A stretch of 64,000 nt of DNA from JACRCT01 sp049841135 (lineage in GTDB: Bacteria > Myxococcota > Myxococcia > Myxococcales > UBA5297): positions 558,001-622,000 of the forward strand of contig JASGHK010000001.1 in NCBI GenBank assembly GCA_049841135.1. Reading direction: 5' to 3'. Shown here in pieces: positions 58,401 to 64,000 of this stretch (positions are counted from its first letter, which is position 1; each line of letters begins with the position of its first letter). Position numbers and translations under genes: made by a program. Under the pieces are notes generated by a model, which did no database searches, had not been told where the DNA came from, and saw only the letters and a list, made by a program, of their open reading frames with translations.

Positions 58401-59797
58401 CACTTGCGGCTGGCGGCGTCGCACTTGGTGGAGGCGTCGAGCGCCGTGCAGCTGTCGGGCGCGGCGGTGCAGGCGCAAGCGCCCGTGGCCGCCTCGCAGA
58501 CCTCGCCGCGCACCGTGCAGGTGACCCCGGAGCAGAGCCCGACGCACTGGAGCGAGGCGGCGTCGCACTTCTGGCCGGCGGGGCAGGTGTTGGGGATGCC
58601 GCAGTGGCACTCGCCGCTGGTGGCGACGCAGGCTTCGCCCGTGGCGCAGCCGACGCCCTTGCACTTCTCCTCGCAGTGCAGGCTGAGCGCGTTGCAGCGC
58701 AGGGTCGGCGCGGCGGCGCTGCAGCTGTCGCTCGTGCCGGGGATGCACTTGCAGGTGCCGCTGCTCGAGTCGCAGCCCTCGCCGGGGGCGCAGCTGACGC
58801 CGAGGCACTGCGCCACGCACTTCTTGGTCAGGACGTCGCACCGGGAGGTCGGGTCGTGGGCCGTGCAGGTGTCCGGCCCCTGGGCGCACTCGCAGACGCC
58901 GCTGCTGGAGTTGCAGCTCTCCCCTGCTCCGCAGCTCACCCCCTGGCAGAGGTCGACGCACTTCAGGCTGGCCGGGTCGCACTTCTGGCCTGCCGGGCAG
59001 GTGTTGGGCGCGATGCCGCAGTGACACTCGCCGCTGGTGTCCTGGCAGACCTCGCCGGCCGGACAGGTCACGCCCTGGCACTTGGGGACGCAGCGGTTGG
59101 TGACCGGATCGCACTGGTCGCGCGAACCGCACGCGTCGCAGACGCAGCCGCCGGTCTTGGCGTCGCAGCGCTCGCCCGGGTTGCAGGACTTTCCCTGGCA
59201 GAGATCGACGCAGCGGCGGTTGCCGTCGCAGATCTGGCTCGCGGCGCAGCTCGTCTCCGTGCAGTGGCACTCGCCGACGACCGGATCGTCGCAGCGCTCG
59301 CCCGCGGGGCAGGCCGAGGGGCAGCGGTCGACGCAGCGGTTGGAGGTCGGGTCGCAGCCCAGCGTCTCGGCAGCACAGTCGGCGCACTCGCAGCCCCCCG
59401 TCGCCGGGTTGCAGCGCTCGCCCCGGCCGCAGCCGGCGCCGGTGCACTTGGTCGAGCAGCGCTTGGTGGAAGGCTCGCAGTACTTGTCCGAGGCGCACGG
59501 GTCGGTCCCGGACCCGCACTCGCACTTGCCCGTCGTCGGCACGCAGCGCTCGCCGGTCACGCAGCCGGCCGACGCGCACAGGTTCACGCAGCGGCTCTCC
59601 TCGCCGCAGATGGACGGCGTGGGACAGCTGTCGGTGGTGCAGAAGCAGCCCACCGCCGGGTTGCACTCCTCGCCGGGCAGGCAGATCTCGTCCTGGCAGC
59701 GGTCGACCACTCCGGCGTCGGGCTTGGGGGTCGGTGGGGCCGGTGGCTGACCACAGGAGGCCAGCGCGAGCGCCACGAGAATCGGCAGGCGTTTCAT
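55472..59797 (-). CDS. Large Cys-repeat lipoprotein with four C-terminal PPC-like domains
   Basis: 1,441 codons from the ATG at 59795-59797, with GGGGGAGA upstream and lipobox ALASC (signal RLPILVALALASC). Residues ~35-870 are about twenty Cys-rich repeats of 40-45 residues with C-x-G-V-x-C-x2-GE-x-C and DSC cores, resembling disulphide-knotted EGF-like modules. Residues ~885-1441 hold four similar ~130-residue beta domains, each starting near N-[DE]-x-C and ending YWVFVDG/YYVFADA-type strands, as in bacterial pre-peptidase C-terminal (PPC) domains. There is no catalytic domain. Probably a long surface stalk or adhesin. Unbroken over 4.3 kb. Confidence 0.82.
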   Translation of the reverse strand: MKRLPILVALALASCGQPPAPPTPKPDAGVVDRCQDEICLPGEECNPAVGCFCTTDSCPTPSICGEESRCVNLCASAGCVTGERCVPTTGKCECGSGTDPCASDKYCEPSTKRCSTKCTGAGCGRGERCNPATGGCECADCAAETLGCDPTSNRCVDRCPSACPAGERCDDPVVGECHCTETSCAASQICDGNRRCVDLCQGKSCNPGERCDAKTGGCVCDACGSRDQCDPVTNRCVPKCQGVTCPAGEVCQDTSGECHCGIAPNTCPAGQKCDPASLKCVDLCQGVSCGAGESCNSSSGVCECAQGPDTCTAHDPTSRCDVLTKKCVAQCLGVSCAPGEGCDSSSGTCKCIPGTSDSCSAAAPTLRCNALSLHCEEKCKGVGCATGEACVATSGECHCGIPNTCPAGQKCDAASLQCVGLCSGVTCTVRGEVCEAATGACACTAAPDSCTALDASTKCDAASRKCVSQCAGLSCAPGESCNLGSGACECLLSPDDTCTASVATNRCNATTLHCQPKCQGVTCSTGESCVASSGACACGLSPNTCPAGQKCDAATLHCVGLCSGVTCTVGGESCSAATGVCSCSTSPDGCDLADRTMRCDGAILRCVPKCQGIFCAAGESCGATSGACACTASPDSCSAIDATARCNASRHCEPKCTGITCATGMACVATTGECHCSLPNSCPSGQKCLAAGLICVPACQGVTCSTPGESCEAATGSCTCQTSPADSCTVASASTRCDASSHKCVSACAGVSCAPGETCDSSSGTATCKCSRSPADSCTAASATQKCDAASLRCVLLCSGVSCTSGETCNPASGACECGPETCPANYACSATTRHCESCLQETDAQFCARQSKECDGLTGTDNCGRSRTANCGSCTSPAACTGGLCLKPGGPTNDNCVGAIPLVFDGSGKASASGDTTNASDGGRAAVCGVGFGNDVVYSFTTAATKNVDVRLTYTGSQTPVVYVRKVCASAASADELACADSISTQTAIAAINNLAAGTYYVFADAYSGDSGAFTLVVQLANPPVAPANDTCSAATVLDVSSGSATVAGDTRSAVNDYAGTCASPNNTDGGDAVFALDLAVARSVTATVTRDGTTPAYKPAVYLRTACTSGASTDEAGCGTESSGVASAVAATVGPGRVYVVVDGTAGTGGKYILQVTTAAPLVVPTNEKCSSAAALTLSAAGTASVSSTTTYAANDTAGTCAGTGPELVWTFTTPKLATITAKVTPTSGAGFQPVVYLRTGACEGTGMTEPVCASAYNGGDPATATIANAAAATYWVFVDGFAGTKGNFMLDVTLVPPNDQCSGVVALTKGTTVNGNSNYAAYHYGAADKASFSTACQVASNYGTKGPDVVYSYTPTTAGSFTVTATPAAGYDLALWGMESWCGNYPGSCLAFNDAAYGGAAESLTIAGVAGRTYYFVVGSYFASTNTSGSGAFTIAVQ

Positions 59798-59920
59798 TGG
59801 CTTCTCCCCCACTTCCAGTTCGGCCGAGCTTTCATCGAGGGTAGAGGGCACCCCTTGGCCGGTCAACCGGCCGACGGCCGGCGGACGCCAAGTGCGGAGT
59901 CTGATAGGGATGGCCCCGCG

Positions 59921-61372
59921 ATGCGCGAACGGATCCTGCGCAACCTGAAGGGCAAGACGCTGGGCGAGTTCGGCTCGCGAGTGGTGAGCATCGCGTTCGG
60001 CTTCGTGCTGGCGCGGGCGCTGGGCAAGGAGCTCTTCGGCCGCTACAGCTACGCCTGCAGCTTCTCGCTGATCATCGCGTTGTGCGGCGAGCTGGGGCTC
60101 AACACCCTGCTCGCCCTGCAGGCCTCGCGCGAGCGCGAGAAGGCGGCCGAGTGGCTGCGCAAGTTCGCACCGCTGCGGCTCGCCTCGGTCGCGCTAGCGG
60201 CCGCCTTCACCATCGGGCTCTCGCTGCTCGTCACCGACCGTTCCCGCTGGCTCGAGATCGCCCTGATGGCCGGCTTCTTCGGCCTCAACAGCTACCTCGA
60301 GTACCACTCGTCCTACTTCACCGCCTTCGAGCGGATGAACGACGACGCCTACGTGCGCATCATCACCCGGCTCATCGTCGCCGGCCTCGGCTCGGTGGCG
60401 CTGGCCCTGCGCGCCCCCCTCTCGGTCGTGCTGGGGGCGATGACGCTCGCGAACGCCCTGAGCGCGGGCATCGCCTGGCTCTGGCGCAAGCGCCGCGGGC
60501 TCACCTTCGGCTTCGCCTGGGACGGCGCGTTCGCGGTTCGAGAGCTGCGCAGCGCCGTCCCTACCGCCGCGACCCTCATCAGCCTGGCGCTCTACTTCTA
60601 CCTGGACAACCTCGTCCTCGGCCTCCTGCGGTTCTCGGACGCGGACATCGGCCAGTACGGCGCCGCCAACAAGGTCTTCGACGCCTCTCAGGGACTGCCG
60701 GCCATCGCCATCGGCGCGCTCTTCCCCATCGTCGCTGAGCTGTCCAAGTCGAAGGACCTCTCGGGCGTCGCGCCGTTCTTCACCAAGATCTCGCGCTGGT
60801 GCCTGGTCCTGGGCGCGCCGATTGCCGGAGTCGCCTACGTCTTCTCGCCCTTCGTCGCCGAACTGCTCTTCGGCCGCGAGTACGTACAGACCCGCTCCTC
60901 GCTCGCCATCCTCGCGCTCGCCGCGCCGCTCTTCTTCTCCAACAGCATCGCCATCTACCTCCTCCTGGCCATCGGCCGACCCTGGACGGCGGCGCTCTTC
61001 CGCCTCGGCGCGAGCGCGGTGAAGGCGCTGGCCATCGTCGCCCTCGCCCGGAGGTTCGGCGCCAACTCCGCCGCGCTGGCCACGCTCGCCACCGACGCCC
61101 TGCTCTTCCTGGTGCTCATCGCCTGGCGCAAGCGCGCCGGGCTCTCCGAGGCCGGGGAGCGCACGCTCGCCTTCAAGGTGGCCATCGCCTCCACGGCCGG
61201 CGTCGCGTTCTGGCTCCAGACGCAGCGCCTGCACTTCGTCGCCCAGGCCGTCGCCGTCGCCGTGGCCTTCTTCGCGGCCTACGCCGTGCTCGACCTGCTG
61301 CCGAATGGGCGCGCAGCCGCCCCGGCCGCCGGTGCGTCGCCGGTTCCGCCACCGCCCGGAGGTACACCCTGA
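59921..61372 (+). CDS. Wzx-type polysaccharide flippase
   Basis: 483 codons. The N-terminus NLKGKTLGEFGSRVVSIAFGFVLARALGKELFGRYSYA is characteristic of the oligosaccharide flippase/MATE-like (MOP) superfamily; about 12-14 hydrophobic helices follow, including LISLALYFYLDNLVLGLL. It moves lipid-linked oligosaccharide units across the inner membrane, downstream of the initiating transferase on the other side of the Cys-repeat gene. The Pro/Ala-rich tail ends in a TGA overlapping the next start. Confidence 0.88.
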   Translation: MRERILRNLKGKTLGEFGSRVVSIAFGFVLARALGKELFGRYSYACSFSLIIALCGELGLNTLLALQASREREKAAEWLRKFAPLRLASVALAAAFTIGLSLLVTDRSRWLEIALMAGFFGLNSYLEYHSSYFTAFERMNDDAYVRIITRLIVAGLGSVALALRAPLSVVLGAMTLANALSAGIAWLWRKRRGLTFGFAWDGAFAVRELRSAVPTAATLISLALYFYLDNLVLGLLRFSDADIGQYGAANKVFDASQGLPAIAIGALFPIVAELSKSKDLSGVAPFFTKISRWCLVLGAPIAGVAYVFSPFVAELLFGREYVQTRSSLAILALAAPLFFSNSIAIYLLLAIGRPWTAALFRLGASAVKALAIVALARRFGANSAALATLATDALLFLVLIAWRKRAGLSEAGERTLAFKVAIASTAGVAFWLQTQRLHFVAQAVAVAVAFFAAYAVLDLLPNGRAAAPAAGASPVPPPPGGTP

Positions 61373-62454
61373 CCTCGCGCGTCGCCATCGACCTGCGGAT
61401 GCTCGTCGAACCGCCCGACGGGGTCTCGCGCTACTCGCTGGAGCTGCTCCGGCGCATCCCCGACCAGATGCCGGGGAGCCAGGTGATGGGGCTCGGCCGC
61501 GCCGAAGCCATCCGCGCCCACGTGCCCGGTGCCCGCACCGCCGAGGCCCTCTCCGGTCCCGCCACCGCGGCCGAGCAGCTGGAGCTTCCGCTGGTCCTGG
61601 CTCGCAAGCGGGTCGGCCTCTTCCACGCGACGACCTTCTGTGCCCCGCTGGTGGCCGCCGGGACCCGGACGCTGCTGACGCTGCACGACATGATCTACCT
61701 GGACCTGCCGGGCATCTACGGCCGGTACCTGGACCGCTACTTCCGGATCGCGACCCGACTCTTCGCGCACCGGGCGGCAGGAGTCGTGACGGTCTCGGAG
61801 TATTCGCGCCGGCAGATCGAGCGGCACTTCCAGCTCCCCGCGGACCGGATCGACGTGGTGCCGTGCGGCATCGACGCCCGCTTTCACCCCGCGACACCGG
61901 GCGAGGTGGCGGCCGTTCGCAACCGGCTTGGCCTGCCGGAGGAGTTCCTGCTGTACGTCGGCGGCTTCATCGCCCACAAGAACGTGCCCTCGCTGTTGCG
62001 CGGCTACGCCAAGGTCGCCGACGCGCCGCCCCTGGTGCTCTGCGGGCGCTTCTCGGACACCCTCCAGCCGGAGGTCGACCGGCTCGGCCTCGGCGGCCGG
62101 ACCATCCTCCTCGCCGGCCAGGGGCACGACGCGCTCCCGGCGCTCTACACCGCGGCGCGCGCCTTCATCTTCCCGTCCCGCTACGAGGGCTTCGGGCTGC
62201 CGCCGATGGAGGCCATGGCCTGCGGCACGCCGACCATCGTCTCCGACGCGGGGTCGCTGCCCGAGGTCACCGGGGGCGCCGCGCTCACCTACCCGGTCTT
62301 CGACGAGGACGCGCTCGCGCAGCGGATCCGCGAGGTCCTGGGCTCGAGCGCGCGACGGCGCGAGCTGTCGCTGGCGGGCCGCATCCGCGCCTCGCAATTC
62401 ACCTGGGAGTCGGCCGCGCGCAAGATGGCGGCCATCTATCGGCGGCTGCTGTAG
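61369..62454 (+). CDS. GT4-family glycosyltransferase with probable CTG start
   Basis: 361 codons if it starts at CTG 61369-61371, which is preceded by GGAGGT and overlaps the flippase stop as CTGA. No ATG, GTG or TTG lies in frame before the conserved SRVAIDLRMLVEPPDGVSRY strand; the first ATG (61393 region, MLVEPPDG) would remove it. Later motifs are standard GT4: VVTVSEYSRRQIERHF, LLYVGGFIAHKNVPSLL and FPSRYEGFGLPPMEAMACG with the donor-phosphate acidic pair. It adds a sugar to a lipid-linked or surface glycan, acceptor unknown. Confidence 0.85.
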   Translation: MTSRVAIDLRMLVEPPDGVSRYSLELLRRIPDQMPGSQVMGLGRAEAIRAHVPGARTAEALSGPATAAEQLELPLVLARKRVGLFHATTFCAPLVAAGTRTLLTLHDMIYLDLPGIYGRYLDRYFRIATRLFAHRAAGVVTVSEYSRRQIERHFQLPADRIDVVPCGIDARFHPATPGEVAAVRNRLGLPEEFLLYVGGFIAHKNVPSLLRGYAKVADAPPLVLCGRFSDTLQPEVDRLGLGGRTILLAGQGHDALPALYTAARAFIFPSRYEGFGLPPMEAMACGTPTIVSDAGSLPEVTGGAALTYPVFDEDALAQRIREVLGSSARRRELSLAGRIRASQFTWESAARKMAAIYRRLL

Positions 62455-62478
62455 CCGCTTCGTTCGGAGGGGACGGCA

Positions 62479-63198
62479 ATGGCGGACGACAACAAGCAGG
62501 GACGCAAGCTCCTCACCGCGGTCGAGCGCCTGGTCGCGCCTTCGGCCGAGCTGCGCGAAGTCGCCCAGCAGTGCCGCGAAGCAGCGCGGCAGGCGGCCCC
62601 GCGCGACGAGGCAGCGAAGGAGGCCGTGCGGCGCTACTCGAACAAGGCGGCGCTGGCCGGCGCCGCCTCCAACCTGCCCTCGCTCATCCCCGGCGCCGGG
62701 CTGGTCACGGCCATCGGCGCGACGCTCGCGGAGTTCGCGGTCCTGCTCAAGCTCGAGGTCGAGATGACGCTCGTGCTGCTGGACCTTTTTGGCTTCGACA
62801 TCGAAGACCCCCAGGAGCGCCAGCTGGGCTTCGTGCTCGCCTCGGTGGGCACCTACGACGCCTCGACCCGTTCGAACTTCTTGGTCGATGTCGCCAAGGT
62901 CGAGAGCCAGGCCGTCTGGAACTACGGCCCGCGCCGGATTGGCAAGATCCTGGTGGAGGTCATGGCCGTGCTCGTCGGCGTGAAGCTCTGGCGCGGTGTC
63001 TTCAAGCTCATGCCGGTCATCGGCCTCGTCGCTGGCACCTCGATCAACAAGGTCCTCACCACCCGCGTCGGCACTCGGGTCCGCAACGACCTGAAGACTC
63101 GGCTCGAGTTGCAGAAGTCCCGCGCTGCCGTCAGACCAGGCCGAAGGAAATCGCCCGCACGGAAGCGATCTTCGGCGGTCCATGTTGATGGTTACTGA
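62479..63198 (+). CDS. EcsC-family-like membrane-associated protein
   Basis: 239 codons; GGAGGGG before the ATG. A charged helical N-terminus precedes a hydrophobic Gly/Ala-rich segment (NLPSLIPGAGLVTAIGATLAEFAVLLKLEVEMTL) and a second one (KLMPVIGLVAGTSINKVLTTRV), the arrangement of EcsC and related helical membrane-binding proteins. The C-terminus is strongly basic (GRRKSPARKRSS). It starts 24 nt after the glycosyltransferase stop. Function not predictable; association with the envelope is likely. Confidence 0.5.
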   Translation: MADDNKQGRKLLTAVERLVAPSAELREVAQQCREAARQAAPRDEAAKEAVRRYSNKAALAGAASNLPSLIPGAGLVTAIGATLAEFAVLLKLEVEMTLVLLDLFGFDIEDPQERQLGFVLASVGTYDASTRSNFLVDVAKVESQAVWNYGPRRIGKILVEVMAVLVGVKLWRGVFKLMPVIGLVAGTSINKVLTTRVGTRVRNDLKTRLELQKSRAAVRPGRRKSPARKRSSAVHVDGY

Positions 63199-63277
63199 CA
63201 TACCTTTAGCAAGATCGCGTTCGGGCCAAGCCGGCAACGTTCGTCGTCCGCAGATCACCCCAGACAAGGATCTCTCG

Positions 63278-64000
63278 ATGCGTTCGACCCTCCGCCTCTC
63301 ATGCCTCTTGCTCGCGGCCTCGTGCGCGCAGGCGCCGGTGGTCCAGCAGACGGCTGCGCTGGTGGAGCCGGATCTCGGTCCGCTGCCGTTGTCGCTGCAG
63401 CCGCACTTCGCCTGCGGCCCGGACAAGCTTCGGCGCAGCGAGTCCGAGGAGGCCATGAAGCGGGCCGAGAAGAGCCTGCGCGAGGCCGAGAACACCCAGG
63501 GCGTGGACCCGGCGACGCTCAAGCGCCTGGAGGACGACCGCGCCGTCGCGCAGAAGAACCGCGACGAGGCGCACCAGGCGTACGAAGAGTGCGGCGAGCG
63601 GACCAAGACGCTCGCGCGCACGCGCTTCGACACCGCCGCCACCCGCCCGGCCGGCGAGATCCGCGCCATCCCCGAGGACGAGCGGCTCGACGCCGAGAAG
63701 CAGCGGATGAAGAGCGAAGACGACAAGCTCCGCGCGACGCTGCGCGACGAGCCCGCGAAGCTGATGGTGCCCATCGTCTCCGCCCTGCTCTGCGCCACCG
63801 TCTCCGGGCGCCAGGCCGTCGCGGACGAGCTCACGGCGTTGCAGGCCGCGCCCAAGAAGCAGGCCAAGCAGAACGCCCCGAAGGTCGCCGAGGCCAAGAC
63901 GCGGCACCAGCGAGCCGAGGCCCTGGTCGTCGGCCTCGAGCAGGAGCTGGCGAAGACGGGAGGCCAGCAGCTTCCCTGCGAGACCCCGGAGGTCACTGCC
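63278..64000 (+). CDS. Coiled-coil lipoprotein, incomplete at the window end
   Basis: An open frame of 241 codons runs from ATG 63278 to the window edge without a stop. Lipoprotein signal RLSCLLLAASC with lipobox AASC, then a short Pro/Leu stretch (EPDLGPLPLSLQPHFACG), then charged heptad-like helices (SESEEAMKRAEKSLREAE; KTRHQRAEALVVGLEQELAK). A short hydrophobic stretch (LMVPIVSALLCATVSG) interrupts the helices. No family recognised. Codon bias matches neighbouring genes, so I take it as real. Confidence 0.6.
   Translation, partial: MRSTLRLSCLLLAASCAQAPVVQQTAALVEPDLGPLPLSLQPHFACGPDKLRRSESEEAMKRAEKSLREAENTQGVDPATLKRLEDDRAVAQKNRDEAHQAYEECGERTKTLARTRFDTAATRPAGEIRAIPEDERLDAEKQRMKSEDDKLRATLRDEPAKLMVPIVSALLCATVSGRQAVADELTALQAAPKKQAKQNAPKVAEAKTRHQRAEALVVGLEQELAKTGGQQLPCETPEVTA

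Noticed and set aside
55820..59900. A 1,300-codon plus-strand open frame running into the flippase frame
   Set aside because: Antisense to the Cys-repeat lipoprotein; composition is Ala/Gly/Arg-rich without motifs. The flippase proper starts at 59921.

Overview
The window is GC-rich with strongly G/C-biased third codon positions. It carries many lipoproteins, Hanks-type Ser/Thr kinases, an FHA protein, very large Asp-repeat and Cys-repeat surface proteins, and GTG/TTG starts. This is the profile of a deltaproteobacterium in the broad sense, most likely Myxococcota. That assignment is an inference from gene content; there is no rRNA or other phylogenetic marker here, and I found no tRNA, CRISPR array, insertion sequence or phage gene.

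Layout. 1-5.7 kb (minus): MoxR-type AAA+ ATPase, VWA protein, coiled-coil protein and a DUF4177-like protein in one operon (RavA/ViaA-like). 5.7-11 kb: secreted Cys-rich protein, M64 peptidase lipoprotein, dnaK with its promoter, and a diacylglycerol-kinase-family lipid kinase. 11-18.4 kb: membrane repeat/Ser-Thr kinase fusion, a phoH (PIN-PhoH)/methyltransferase/secreted-protein operon, and a phosphohexomutase. 18.4-26.5 kb: isochorismatase-type hydrolase with a thiamine-diphosphate enzyme, SpoIID/LytB protein, a RanBP2-type zinc-finger membrane protein, and two divergent kamA-family radical SAM genes. 26.5-34.3 kb: an intergenic region full of inverted and heptamer repeats, then a 2,423-codon lipoprotein with about 37 thrombospondin type 3 motifs, a VWA domain and Cys-rich repeats. 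34.4-41.6 kb: ridA, then a compact plus-strand locus that looks like a RiPP cluster: PqqD-like protein, radical SAM/SPASM protein, 64-residue Cys-containing peptide, HprK-like kinase, S26-type peptidase and a gingipain-like (C25) protease. 41.7-52.2 kb: rel/spoT, FHA protein, Ser/Thr kinase, hemB, an rbfA-like gene overlapping rtcB, a trmN6-like methyltransferase and a Sua5/TsaC-type gene. 52.3-62.5 kb: surface polysaccharide genes (polyprenyl-phosphate sugar transferase, two GT4 glycosyltransferases, a Wzx-type flippase) surrounding a small lipoprotein and a 1,441-codon Cys-rich/PPC-domain lipoprotein. The last 1.5 kb holds an EcsC-like protein and an incomplete coiled-coil lipoprotein.

A striking feature is single-base frame breaks in about a dozen otherwise well-preserved genes. 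Reading resumes in another frame with intact family motifs and unchanged codon bias, and several breaks sit in or beside short homopolymers. I read these mainly as consensus errors of the assembly and annotate each such gene as one spanning CDS with the break stated; true decay cannot be excluded, especially for the first kamA copy. The most interesting part is the putative RiPP locus at 34.9-41.6 kb.
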